56,343 bases of DNA, taken from contig DXIH01000191.1 in the NCBI GenBank assembly GCA_019112965.1, forward strand, positions 1-56,343, in the 5' to 3' direction. A model generated the notes under the pieces. It searched no databases, was not told where the DNA came from, and saw nothing but the letters and a program-made list of their open reading frames with translations. Position numbers and translations under genes: made by a program. Within the stretch, counting starts at the first letter, position 1. Each line of letters starts with the position of its first letter. Positions 17,807 through 26,367 of the stretch are shown piece after piece. This DNA is from Candidatus Sphingomonas excrementigallinarum (GTDB lineage: Bacteria > Pseudomonadota > Alphaproteobacteria > Sphingomonadales > Sphingomonadaceae).

Positions 17807-17932
17807 CTTCGACTTCGGCGCAAAGCGCCGAAGTTTATCCTGAGCGGCTGGCTTGCCAGCCAGCCGAAGGGCTCAGGCTGAACGGATGGGGGGATCAGAA
17901 TCAACCTCCGTTCATGCGGAGCGAAGTCGAAG
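17807..17932. repeat. REP-like nested palindrome between convergent operons
   Basis: The outer arms CTTCGACTTCG (17807-17817) and CGAAGTCGAAG (17922-17932) are perfect inverted copies. Inside are a terminator-like hairpin, CTTCGGCGC-AAA-GCGCCGAAG (17813-17833, followed by TTTA). A second stem follows: CCTGAGC...GCTCAGG enclosing GGCTGGC-TT-GCCAGCC. It separates the converging GH2 and acetyltransferase genes, so it probably ends transcription from both sides. The layered layout resembles REP/BIME-type dispersed elements. Confidence 0.65.
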
Positions 17933-17952
17933 CGCACGCCCCGACCTCTGCC

Positions 17953-19071
17953 TCAAACTTTCAAAATAATCCCCTTGCGATCCAGCGCCCAGCCGAACGC
18001 GCAGCAGATCAGCGTATAGGCCAGCGCGCAGAGCAGCGATCCGACCGGCCCCGGCGCAATCGGCTGGAAGGCGGTGAGGCCAACCCAAGTGTAGAGTCCC
18101 TCGCCGTCGACATGAACCAGTTCCAGTAGGACGACCAGCAGCTCGGAAAACATATAGATGGCGAGCGGATTGCGCCCGAGCATCTGGAGGAAGGTCCGCC
18201 CGAGCGTCACGCCGCGTATTTCGACCAGCCACAGCACCGCGCCCAGCAGGATCAGGTCGAGCCCTACCGTCAGCGCGACGAACGAGCCGGTCCATAGCTT
18301 CTTGGCCACCGGCAGGACGGGCGCGAAGAGCAGGGCGACAACGACCAGCGCCGCGCCGATCGCGGCCAGTTTTCCGACGGTCGCGCCATGCTTGCCCCAA
18401 CGCTGGATGGCTAGGCCGGTCAGATAGCCCGCAATGACATTGGCGGTCGCGGGCAGAGAGCCGAGCAGTCCCTCGGGATCGAAGCCATGATCCTTCTTGT
18501 AAAGATGCTCCGGCCCGATCAGCCACAGGTCGAACAACGTGCCCGCATTCTTATACCGCCCGAACGCCTCGCCCGCCGGGCTCAGCCCGACCAGGATCGC
18601 CCAGTGCGCGACTACCAGACCGATGGCGACCGTCACCAGCTGGCTGGGCTTCAGATAGCGCGCACACAGCGCCCCCAGCAGATAGCAGAGCGCGATGCGT
18701 TGCAGCACGCCGGTCAGTCTCGTGGTTTCAAAGGGCTTGGCGACCCAGCTGCCGTCTGCCTGATGCGTGACGAAGGGGAACCAGTACATCAGCACGCCGA
18801 GCAGGAAGATCAGCGCGGCCCGCTTGAACACCCGGCGCAGGAACACGCTTTCGGGCATCGGGCGGTTCAGCGCGAAGCTCATCGCATTGCCGACCGCGAA
18901 CAGGAAGGTCGGATAGATCAGGTCGGCCAGCGTGAAGCCGATCCACGGCGCGTGCTGGAGCTGGTTGAAGGCCCCGCCCGCGCCCGCGGTGTTGACCACG
19001 ATCATCAGGAAGATGGTCGCGCCCCGAAACATGTCGAGCGAGGCGAAGCGCTCTGGTCTGGCGGCGGTCAT
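17953..19071 (-). CDS. HGSNAT/NagX-like transmembrane N-acetyltransferase (DUF5009 family)
   Basis: 372-residue polytopic inner-membrane protein with about ten hydrophobic helices. It belongs to the family of human heparan-alpha-glucosaminide N-acetyltransferase, which moves an acetyl group from cytosolic acetyl-CoA across the membrane to a terminal alpha-glucosamine. The N-terminus reads SLDMFRGATIFLMIVVN, then LQHAPWIGFTLADLIYPTF. The His in this block (H40) lines up with the active-site His of human HGSNAT (KHASWNGLTVADL). The gene starts inside the stop of the GH89 gene (4-base overlap), so the two are translated together. This is the strongest evidence for a shared pathway. The acceptor sugar in this bacterium is inference. 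Confidence 0.85.
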   Translation of the reverse strand: MTAARPERFASLDMFRGATIFLMIVVNTAGAGGAFNQLQHAPWIGFTLADLIYPTFLFAVGNAMSFALNRPMPESVFLRRVFKRAALIFLLGVLMYWFPFVTHQADGSWVAKPFETTRLTGVLQRIALCYLLGALCARYLKPSQLVTVAIGLVVAHWAILVGLSPAGEAFGRYKNAGTLFDLWLIGPEHLYKKDHGFDPEGLLGSLPATANVIAGYLTGLAIQRWGKHGATVGKLAAIGAALVVVALLFAPVLPVAKKLWTGSFVALTVGLDLILLGAVLWLVEIRGVTLGRTFLQMLGRNPLAIYMFSELLVVLLELVHVDGEGLYTWVGLTAFQPIAPGPVGSLLCALAYTLICCAFGWALDRKGIILKV

Positions 19072-21362
19072 CGGGCGGTCTCCATCATCAGCGCGCGGGC
19101 CTCGGCCACGGGATCAGCGGGCGGGCTGGCCTTGTAGGTGCGTGGCGAGGCGACCCAGGTCTTTTCCCAATCGAGCAACCTGGCGGTGAACGCCGCGTCG
19201 TCGACCGGCCGCTTTGCGAGGGCGGCAGCGCGTGCCTCGGTCAGATAGGCGGTCCAGCGCGGCAGATAATAATCGGCATACATGCCCGCCCAGGCCTTGG
19301 ACGCATAATCGCCCAGATGGCCGCGCCCGCCCCAGATCGTGACCTGCGCCTTGGCATTCTGTTCGTAAGCGGTCTTCTCGGCGGGCGTGTCGCCATAGGC
19401 CCGCGCATCGGCGATCCAGCTGGCCAGGCTTTCCTGCTGTCCGCCGATCAGATGGTCGATGGCCAGCGCCAGCGCCTTGACCCGCGCCGTCTCTCGGTCG
19501 CCGGTCGCGACATCGCCCTTCTGATAGGCGGCGACGGCGGCCTTGACGCTATCGTCCAGCGACAGGCTGGCGGCATGGCGGGTCAGGTCGACCAGATCAT
19601 AGCGATAGAGCGGGCTCCGAGCGTAGGCGGGCGCGAGCTTCAGCATCGCCGCGATCCCGGCGCGTAGCTTCACGCGGTCGCCCGGCTCGGCGGGATAGGT
19701 GGGGGCATCGGCGGCGGGGCGCTTGAAGAAGAGGTAGGCACCCGCCCGCTCGTTCCACCAGCGCGGGGTCCAGTAACGCACGTCATAGGCGCCCGCGACC
19801 ACATCCTGCCACGCCGCGACCATCGCCGGATCGCTCCGGCCATAGCGCGCGGCGGTATAGCGTGTCAGCCACGGCCCCATCGCCATGTCGCCGCCCGGCC
19901 AGGCGACGTCATAGGCATAGTCATAGACCAGGCTGTTATTGTGCAACCCTTCGGGAAACATGCCGAAGCCCCGCACATTCCCGCGCCCCTTGTCGGCGAA
20001 CAGCGCGGCGACGTCGCGGCGATAGAAGTCGGGCGCGCCGTAAACCGGGTTGCTGCCGCCATAGTTATGGACATAGCCGTAAACCCAGCTCTTGCCGTCG
20101 AAGCCGTTCGTCGTCTTCCAGATGCCGGGATAGCGGTCGTTGCCGATGTCGAGGATCAGCATCTTTCGGTCGGGCACGTCGCGCAGGAAGGCGGCGATGG
20201 CGTCGGGCGTCCAGAATTTCTTGTCCGCGCCGAACAGCCAGCCCTGCATCACCCAGGTCGCGCCCGGCACGGCGGCGGCGATCGAGGCGTAGAGCCGCTG
20301 GCCGTAAGCCGCCAGCCTTGCATCGCGGACCTCGCGGGGCAAAGCGGCCGCCTTGGTCGCGGCGTCCAGCACGGGCGTGTTGGCGGTCGCGTCGCCATAC
20401 GAGGCGTGCGCCGTGTCGCTGCCATCCTCGGCGATGGGCGGCACCATCTCGTTGAAGGCGTCGGCCAGGTAATATTGCCCCCGGCCATATTCGGCGGTGT
20501 AGAGTTGCAGGAACCGCTTGGCGAGCGGCGCGAAGAGGGGATCGGACGGATCGAGCCAATAGGTCCCCTCAAACCCCTCCCAGGACCGCATCTTGTAGAT
20601 GCGCGCCTTGGGGTGCGCCTCGGCAAAGGCCTTGGGCACATATCCGGCAAAGGCGGGCAGGATCGGCGTCATGCCCAGATCGCGCATCCGGGCGAGGATG
20701 CGCTTCTGCAGGTCGTGCTTCTTGTCGATCCAACCCTGGGGGAGGGGCGCGCGATAGCCCTCGATATTGCCCATGCGCTGCCACGGCAGGAAGGCGGGGC
20801 CGGAGAAATGCGCGGCGAGTTGGGCCTCGCTCAACCCCTGTTCGCGCCACAGCTGGCGCCAGACATAATCCTGCCCCTCCATCGCCAGCGGCATGTCGAC
20901 GCCGTGCACCGCCATCGCGTCGATCTCCCGCTCACAGCGGGTCCAGTTCCACCAGGGCGTGGTGTAGCCAAAGGTACAGGTGTTCAGATAGGCGCGGACG
21001 TCAAATGGCGAGGATACCCAGCCGCTGTCGCCGGGCGTCAGCCGGGTCATCGGGCCGACCCGGTTGCCCTCCCAGCTGATCGCCAGCCGCCCTTGCGCGT
21101 TCAGCATCGCCGCTGCCCCGCGCACCGCCGCTACGGCCGAGGAGGCTTCGACCTTCAGCCGGTCATGGTCGACCCGGACGCGGTAGCGGGGCGTCGTCGA
21201 GGGCTGGATCGCGACCGAAACCTGTCGGTCGGGCACGCCCAGCCGCTGGAGCGCGGCGCGGGCTGCCTGCCCGCCATCCTTCTGCGCATGGGCGGTCGCG
21301 GAGGTGAACAACAGAGTGCCGATCAGGCCGAGCGTCTTGGGATAGGTCATCACGGACGGCAT
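19068..21362 (-). CDS. GH89-family alpha-N-acetylglucosaminidase (NAGLU-like)
   Basis: 764 residues from the ATG at 21362 (GGGGA just upstream). The ATG at 21350 is the alternative. A longer open frame upstream is an artefact running into the receptor gene. A signal peptide ends near residue 26 (ATAHA). The enzyme removes terminal alpha-1,4-N-acetylglucosamine. All family hallmarks are visible: CTFGYTTPWWNW near 130; GVDMPLAMEGQ near 155; YYLADAFNEMVPP with the acid/base Glu at 305; and GFGMFPEGLHNN with the nucleophile Glu at 471. These match human NAGLU (DTFNEMQPP and APEGISQN). It lies between a TonB-dependent receptor and an HGSNAT-like acetyltransferase, overlapping the latter by 4 bases. 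Confidence 0.92.
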   Translation of the reverse strand: MPSVMTYPKTLGLIGTLLFTSATAHAQKDGGQAARAALQRLGVPDRQVSVAIQPSTTPRYRVRVDHDRLKVEASSAVAAVRGAAAMLNAQGRLAISWEGNRVGPMTRLTPGDSGWVSSPFDVRAYLNTCTFGYTTPWWNWTRCEREIDAMAVHGVDMPLAMEGQDYVWRQLWREQGLSEAQLAAHFSGPAFLPWQRMGNIEGYRAPLPQGWIDKKHDLQKRILARMRDLGMTPILPAFAGYVPKAFAEAHPKARIYKMRSWEGFEGTYWLDPSDPLFAPLAKRFLQLYTAEYGRGQYYLADAFNEMVPPIAEDGSDTAHASYGDATANTPVLDAATKAAALPREVRDARLAAYGQRLYASIAAAVPGATWVMQGWLFGADKKFWTPDAIAAFLRDVPDRKMLILDIGNDRYPGIWKTTNGFDGKSWVYGYVHNYGGSNPVYGAPDFYRRDVAALFADKGRGNVRGFGMFPEGLHNNSLVYDYAYDVAWPGGDMAMGPWLTRYTAARYGRSDPAMVAAWQDVVAGAYDVRYWTPRWWNERAGAYLFFKRPAADAPTYPAEPGDRVKLRAGIAAMLKLAPAYARSPLYRYDLVDLTRHAASLSLDDSVKAAVAAYQKGDVATGDRETARVKALALAIDHLIGGQQESLASWIADARAYGDTPAEKTAYEQNAKAQVTIWGGRGHLGDYASKAWAGMYADYYLPRWTAYLTEARAAALAKRPVDDAAFTARLLDWEKTWVASPRTYKASPPADPVAEARALMMETAR

Positions 21363-21388
21363 TGTCCCCGGTTCATGACAAAAGGGAA

Positions 21389-21416
21389 GGGTGGACCGGC
21401 CATCGGCGGTCCACCC
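21389..21416 (-). terminator. Terminator/attenuator between receptor and GH89 genes
   Basis: GGGTGGACCG (21389-21398) and CGGTCCACCC (21407-21416) form a perfect 10-base stem with an 8-base loop. On the minus strand it is followed by TTCCCTTTT. It lies 14 bases after the receptor stop and 27 bases before the GH89 start. It should reduce read-through, so the receptor mRNA would be more abundant than the GH89-acetyltransferase mRNA. Alternatively it may protect the 3' end of a processed receptor transcript. Confidence 0.7.
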
Positions 21417-21430
21417 TCCAGAGGGGAGGT

Positions 21431-24211
21431 CTAAAAGCGCGTCGACGCCGAGAGGTAGATGGTGCGACCCGTCCGGCTGGCCAGCTGGAAGGTATTCGCG
21501 TTGGTCTGATAGGCGTCTTCGTGCGTGTTGTTCAGGTTGATGATGCCCGCCGTGAAGCTGAGATAGCTGGCCGGATTGAAGCCCAGCGCCAGGTCCATCT
21601 GGGTGCGCGGGCGCACCACATGGGTCAGGCCGCCATTGACGAAGAAGCTCGACGCTGCGTCCTGGACGTAAGAGCTGCGGTGGTTGACCGACAGCCGCAC
21701 GCTGAACATCTCGTTTTCCCAATAGGGCGTCAGGTTCCAGGTCAGCTTCGACAGGTCGCGCAGGTTGAAGCCGGTGCCGATCGCGCTGGCATCGGTGTCG
21801 ACGACGGTCACGTTGCCGACCGCACCGAAGCCCTTCACGGGGAGGATCGCATCGAAATTCTGCGACGCGCCCAGTTCCAGCCCCTTGATATGGATGACCC
21901 GGTCGTCGTTCAGCACCCGGCTGAAGCTGTAGTCGGTCTTCAGGTCGGCCGATTGGCAATCGCTGACCACGCCGTTCAGCGCCACGCCGTCGAACGAATT
22001 GGGGCAGTAGAACTGCGTGAAGGTGCCGTTCTTCACCGCCTTGTAGAAACCGGCCAGCGTAATCGAGTTACCCTTGCCGTGATAATATTCCAGGCTGACG
22101 TCCAGCTGGTTGGCGGTCAGCGGCTTCAGGCGGCTCTCGCCCTGCGCCACCGAGACGCTGGGGCGCAGGCTGGTGGTGACGCGGGTGATGGTGTCGGCCA
22201 TCTGCGTCTGGCTGTTGAGCAGCGGACGGACCAGCACCTTGGCCGCGGCGATACGGGCGACGAGGTGCGACGTCACGTCGAGTGCGAAGCTGGCGCTGGG
22301 CAGGACATTGCCGTAATCCTGCACGACATGCTGCTGGCCGAGCAGCGTCGCGTCGCTGCCGGTGCCGTTGGTCAGGCTGCTGGTGACGTTCTGGTGCGTA
22401 TGCTCGTACCGCACGCCGACATTGCCGCGAACGGGCAGGTTGAAGATCGTGCCGTCGATGTTCGCCATCGCATAGACGGCCGGGATATAGCGGTCGACCT
22501 TGTAGGTGTTGGGCCAGTCGGGCGTGTCGGGCACCGAAATGCCCTTGTCGCGCAGGATCTGCTGCCACAGCGGCGCATTGACCGACAGGAAGCTGCTGGG
22601 GATCGCCATCGATCCGCCCAGGAAGTTGTTCACCAGCACGCCGGTCTTCGACAGGTCGGGGATCCAGGCGAATTCGGGATAGGTGACGGGATCGCTGACA
22701 TCGGCGTCGCGGTCGTGGCGATAGGCCTTGGTGTCGAAGCTCTCGTGGTGATATTTCGCGCCGAAGACCAGCGCCTTGATCCCGTGCCAGTCGAGGTCCT
22801 GGGTCAGGTCGGTCTGGATCGCGCGGTCGCGGGCCGACTGGATATGCGTGGCGCCGTCGACAAAGGCGTACCAGGTGCGGTTCGCCATGTTGTAGATCGA
22901 GCCGTCGGTCAGGCTGGCGGTGTTCCACTTGACGTTGAACGGATCTGAAATGTCGAGCTGGCCGCCATTGGCGAAGCGCACCTCGTCGATCGTCGCCCAC
23001 TCGTACAGCTTGGCATCGCCCTGCGTGTAGTGACCGATCGCGCGGATATGGGTGGTGTCGGTCGGGCTCCAGTTGACGGTGCCGGTATAGGCCTGGGTCT
23101 GGAGGTTGCGCAATTCGGGCTGGTCATTGTTGTCGACGTTGAAATTGCTGATCGAAATCTTGTCGGCGACGCCATTGGCCTTGCCGTTGACCGTGACCGC
23201 CGAGGCGGCCCAGCGGCCGAACACCATCTGGCGCGTGTCGTACCGGGTGTGGTCGCGCGAATATTCGCCCTGCAGCAGGACCTCGAAATTGTCCTGCGGC
23301 TTCCACTGGATCGCGCCGCTGCCCATCAGCTGCTCGGTATCGCGGTCAATCCGGCGATAGCGGAGGTTGCCCGGCACCTGGACATCGGCCGCGCCCGCCA
23401 CGGCACCCGGCTGATACCAGTTTTTGATGAACAGATAGTCGCCGCGATCCTTCAGCTTCTGATAGCCGACATCCAGCATGACGCCGATCGTGTCGTTCGC
23501 GAAGCGCTTGATATAGGCCGCGTTGACCTTGGGCGTCGCGGCCTTGCGATAGTCGGAATAATAGCCTTTGATCCCGGCGATGAAGCTGGGGCCCTTATAG
23601 GCGAGCGGCTTGACCGTATCGATGTTGACCGTGCCCGCCAGACCGCCCGTGTCCATGTCGGCGGTCGGCGACTTGATGACCTGGATCGCGCTCGCCAGAT
23701 CGGTCTGGATGATGTCGTAGCGGAAGCCGTCCTTGAAGTCGGCGCTGGCGAAGGTCTGGCCGTTGATCGTGGTGCGCGCATATTGCGGGCCGAGGCCACG
23801 GATGCTGATCGTCGAGCCGCGACCGTTGATGTTGGACATCTGGACGCCCGCGATACGCTGGATCGCCTCGGTGATGTTCTGGGCGGGGAACTTGCCGATA
23901 TCCTCCGACGAGATGCCGTCGGTGATGCGGATGTCGTTGCGCTTGGCGGCCAGCGCCGAGGCGATGCTCTGGCGATAGCCGGTGACGGTGATCTCGTTCT
24001 GCGCGTCCGCCCCGGCGGTGTCGACTTGCGGCGTCGCCTGAGCGGCATCGGCAGCGGCAATGGTGGTGGAGGCGGCGGCCGGGCCGCTGGTCTGCGCCGT
24101 GGCGGGCGCGGCGATCATCGCCGAGGCGGCCCAGGCCGCCGTGAAGGCCGTCGTTTGAAGCAGGCTTTTGCGCCGGAGACGCAACGCGTCGTGGCACGGT
24201 GACATGGTCAT
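21431..24211 (-). CDS. TonB-dependent receptor of the glycan-utilisation type
   Basis: 926 residues from the ATG at 24211, preceded by GAGGGAAAAGAG. A signal peptide ends near ATAQ. A disordered Ala-rich linker is followed by the TonB box (EITVTGYR). The plug domain contains SSEDIGKFPAQNITEAIQR, GVQMSNINGRGSTISIRG and LGPQYARTTINGQTF, the signature of the large Caulobacter/Xanthomonas/sphingomonad receptors that import oligosaccharides. The barrel ends in SASTRF. No STN domain is present. It is followed by GH89 and the acetyltransferase on the same strand, which suggests it imports a glycan capped with alpha-GlcNAc or glucosamine. Substrate is inference. Confidence 0.9.
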   Translation of the reverse strand: MTMSPCHDALRLRRKSLLQTTAFTAAWAASAMIAAPATAQTSGPAAASTTIAAADAAQATPQVDTAGADAQNEITVTGYRQSIASALAAKRNDIRITDGISSEDIGKFPAQNITEAIQRIAGVQMSNINGRGSTISIRGLGPQYARTTINGQTFASADFKDGFRYDIIQTDLASAIQVIKSPTADMDTGGLAGTVNIDTVKPLAYKGPSFIAGIKGYYSDYRKAATPKVNAAYIKRFANDTIGVMLDVGYQKLKDRGDYLFIKNWYQPGAVAGAADVQVPGNLRYRRIDRDTEQLMGSGAIQWKPQDNFEVLLQGEYSRDHTRYDTRQMVFGRWAASAVTVNGKANGVADKISISNFNVDNNDQPELRNLQTQAYTGTVNWSPTDTTHIRAIGHYTQGDAKLYEWATIDEVRFANGGQLDISDPFNVKWNTASLTDGSIYNMANRTWYAFVDGATHIQSARDRAIQTDLTQDLDWHGIKALVFGAKYHHESFDTKAYRHDRDADVSDPVTYPEFAWIPDLSKTGVLVNNFLGGSMAIPSSFLSVNAPLWQQILRDKGISVPDTPDWPNTYKVDRYIPAVYAMANIDGTIFNLPVRGNVGVRYEHTHQNVTSSLTNGTGSDATLLGQQHVVQDYGNVLPSASFALDVTSHLVARIAAAKVLVRPLLNSQTQMADTITRVTTSLRPSVSVAQGESRLKPLTANQLDVSLEYYHGKGNSITLAGFYKAVKNGTFTQFYCPNSFDGVALNGVVSDCQSADLKTDYSFSRVLNDDRVIHIKGLELGASQNFDAILPVKGFGAVGNVTVVDTDASAIGTGFNLRDLSKLTWNLTPYWENEMFSVRLSVNHRSSYVQDAASSFFVNGGLTHVVRPRTQMDLALGFNPASYLSFTAGIINLNNTHEDAYQTNANTFQLASRTGRTIYLSASTRF

Positions 24212-24722
24212 GCTCTTTTCCCTCCCTCTGATCCCGACGCGGGGCACATCGCGCCGGGCTTCCCCGAGACTTTGCCGGAAAGGACTCTCGCGACCGGCGG
24301 AAAGCAGGGGGCGTCGGCGGCCGGAACGGGGTGAGCGTTCACGATCCGGTTTCGACCGTCACATCTGCTGCGCCGGGACGCCAGGTCTGTCCGAAGTCCG
24401 TCAGCGCCATGGTCGCCCGATCCTTTGGATCGTGTGCGACGCATGGACCGAAGGACCGAATATTTCGTCCTGCATCACGGTGTTGTAATCTTATGGTCTT
24501 ATCGGTGACATGGAATGGTCATGCCTGTCAACCGGCCGCAGGGTCGTTTCGTGGAAAAATTGGTCATGACGATCGAGGCTGCACAATATATGTTTGAAAT
24601 CAGCTATTTGTCGTCATGAAGATTTTGTCATAAGCGCCTGTGGGAGACCGTATGTCTTCTTTTTTGGCAGTTAGAGCGCGCACGATCACCCACAGGAACG
24701 TCGGGTCTGAATTGGTACGTGC
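24212..24722. other. Leader region of the glycan receptor gene, with repeated TGGTC motifs
   Basis: 511 bases between FecR and the receptor gene without a convincing gene. Three similar units occur on the plus strand: TATGGTCTT (24492-24500), AATGGTCATG (24514-24523) and ATTGGTCATG (24559-24568). The TGGTC cores start at 24494, 24516 and 24561, so they are spaced 22 and 45 bases, close to two and four helical turns. This looks like an operator array. The long leader (about 280 bases) between it and the ATG at 24211 suggests further post-transcriptional control. Confidence 0.45.
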
Positions 24723-25727
24723 TTATTGGTTCGGCCAATTGGCCTGTCTGGTTTTGCCGGATCGGGCTATACGAATGATGCGTCCGTCATCTTCGACCGA
24801 CAGGTCGAACAGCGCCCCGATCAGCGTCAGGCTTTCGAGCGGCGTGTCCAGTCGGAAGCGGCCGTTAAAGGTCTCGTTCGCCAGCGCCGGATCGGCCAGC
24901 CGGATGGGCCGGGTGCTGTAGCGACCCAGCCGGGTGACCGCATCGCCTAGCCGGATCTTATCGCCGCTCAGCCAGTGATCCTGCCATCCCTGATAGCGGA
25001 CGACGTCGAAGTCATGGACGACGATCCGCCCCGCGCCCGCCTCGGCCCAATGGCCGCCGGTCACGACCATCGCCGCCTGGCCGGGCACGGTCAGCCGCAC
25101 GCGTCCGCGATAGACGCGCAGCTCGCTATGTCCCGCGCCCCGATCCACGCTGAAATTGGTGCCCAGCGCGACCATCTGCCCCTCGGGCGTCGTCACGGCG
25201 AAGGGGCGCGCGGCGTCATGGCGAACCTCGAACCGGGCCGCGCCGCTTTCCAGCCTCAGGTCGCGCGCCCTGTCGGAAAAGGCGATGGCGACCCGCGAGT
25301 CCGCATCGAGCACCATGTCCGATCCATCGGGCAGTGCTACCTGACGCTGCTCCCCGACTGTCGAGGCATAGACGCGGTCGACCGTCCCGTCCGGAGCGGC
25401 GACATGCCAGACGATCGGTGCGGCGACGACAGCGGCCAGCGCGGCCGCAATGCCGACAGCAACCCGGCGGCGGTTCGGCATAGTTCCGGATATCCAGCGG
25501 CGTGGACGCGGCCGCGGTGGGAGAGGCGGGGTGCTGCGCGTCGCCTGCTCGACCACGTCGAACAGCGCCGGATCGCCGAGCAGCCGCACCATCCGCGAGA
25601 GCGCTGCGCGGTGCTCGGGTGCGGCGTTCAGCCATAGGCCCAACTCCGCCCGCGCCTCGGGCGACAGCGTGTCGAGCCGGTCGGCCCAGTCTGCGGCCTG
25701 CTCCAGCATGGTGTCGCGATCAGCCAC
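24723..25727 (-). CDS. FecR-family anti-sigma / sigma-regulator protein
   Basis: 334-residue single-span membrane protein. The cytoplasmic N-terminal domain (about residues 1-80) has the DUF4880-type pattern AADWADRLDTLSPEARAELGLWL, which binds the sigma factor. One transmembrane helix lies near 88-110. The periplasmic FecR domain follows (VYASTVGEQRQVALPDGSDMVLDADSRV, then FAVTTPEGQMVALGTNFSV). The C-terminal secretin-like part (near FNGRFRLDTPLESL) is the region that contacts an STN domain in known systems. The gene overlaps the ECF sigma gene by 8 bases. It controls that sigma factor in response to a signal from an outer-membrane receptor, probably one of the receptors in this region. Confidence 0.93.
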   Translation of the reverse strand: MADRDTMLEQAADWADRLDTLSPEARAELGLWLNAAPEHRAALSRMVRLLGDPALFDVVEQATRSTPPLPPRPRPRRWISGTMPNRRRVAVGIAAALAAVVAAPIVWHVAAPDGTVDRVYASTVGEQRQVALPDGSDMVLDADSRVAIAFSDRARDLRLESGAARFEVRHDAARPFAVTTPEGQMVALGTNFSVDRGAGHSELRVYRGRVRLTVPGQAAMVVTGGHWAEAGAGRIVVHDFDVVRYQGWQDHWLSGDKIRLGDAVTRLGRYSTRPIRLADPALANETFNGRFRLDTPLESLTLIGALFDLSVEDDGRIIRIARSGKTRQANWPNQ

Positions 25728-26226
25728 GCAAAGGACCTCCGCGTGATGGAAGATCGTCGATACACCCGTCCAGGTCGATCATCGCGCGGACCAAATGCTT
25801 CTTCACCGCTTCGATGCTCAGGCCCATCTCCTCGGCGATCTGCTGGCGCGACTTGCCCTCCAGATGCCGTTCGACAAACACCGCGCGACGCTGCGCGGGC
25901 AGGCGCGACAAGGCGGTCTGGAAACGGTCATAGCGCTGGCGATAGTCGAGGATCTCGTCGGCCAGCGGCAGGGCGCAGGCCAGTTCGGGATCGACCGGCG
26001 CATGATGTTCGGGCCCACGTCGTCCGCGATTGTAAATGACCGAGTCCGCCACGCGAAAGCCATAGGCGAGCGGCTGGTCGATGACCTGCTTCCGCTCCTG
26101 CTCGATGACCCGCATGATCGCCTCCTGCACGATATCCTCCGCCTGTTCGGGTTCGCGGATCCGCCTGCGCACATAGGTCAGCAGGCGCGTCCGTCCCTCC
26201 GCGATCCAGGCGTTCGCGGCGGTCAT
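25720..26226 (-). CDS. ECF sigma factor, FecI type
   Basis: 168 residues from the ATG at 26226; the ATG at 26256 would add ten residues. I prefer 26226 because a shared TGTCCCCG element (26270-26263) would then lie in the leader. Region 2 is seen near AEDIVQEAIMRVIEQ, and region 4 near FVERHLEGKSRQQIAEEMGLSIEAVKKHLVRAM, a helix-turn-helix that reads the -35 element. It overlaps the FecR gene by 8 bases, forming a classical FecI-FecR pair. The pair sits between two TonB-dependent receptor genes on the same strand, and either or both may be its targets. Confidence 0.93.
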   Translation of the reverse strand: MTAANAWIAEGRTRLLTYVRRRIREPEQAEDIVQEAIMRVIEQERKQVIDQPLAYGFRVADSVIYNRGRRGPEHHAPVDPELACALPLADEILDYRQRYDRFQTALSRLPAQRRAVFVERHLEGKSRQQIAEEMGLSIEAVKKHLVRAMIDLDGCIDDLPSRGGPLRG

Positions 26227-26323
26227 TCGGTCCCGGTCAGGAAGAGCCGGTCGCATCGCATCCGGGGACAATCCTCGTCGAAAAAGACCGCGCCGACCCG
26301 TGACGGGCCGACGCGGCACAGGG

Positions 26324-26359
26324 GCCCTTGATATCCCTCAGGGGCAGGACATCAAGGGC
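26324..26359 (-). terminator. Hairpin after the second glycan receptor gene
   Basis: GCCCTTGAT (26324-26332) pairs perfectly with ATCAAGGGC (26351-26359), with an 18-base loop that can add TCC/GGA pairs. It lies 9 bases after the receptor stop. There is no long T run on the minus strand, so it may be a weak terminator or a 3'-end stabiliser. It separates the receptor from the ECF sigma gene. Confidence 0.5.
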
Positions 26360-26367
26360 GTCGGGGA

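Noticed and set aside
19941..21434. 497-codon open frame opposite GH89
   Set aside because: GH89 shows all catalytic motifs on the minus strand; the opposite frame shows none.
21363..21959. Upstream extension of the GH89 open frame
   Set aside because: This part runs through the receptor gene in another frame and has no signal peptide; the GH89 signal peptide begins at 21362.
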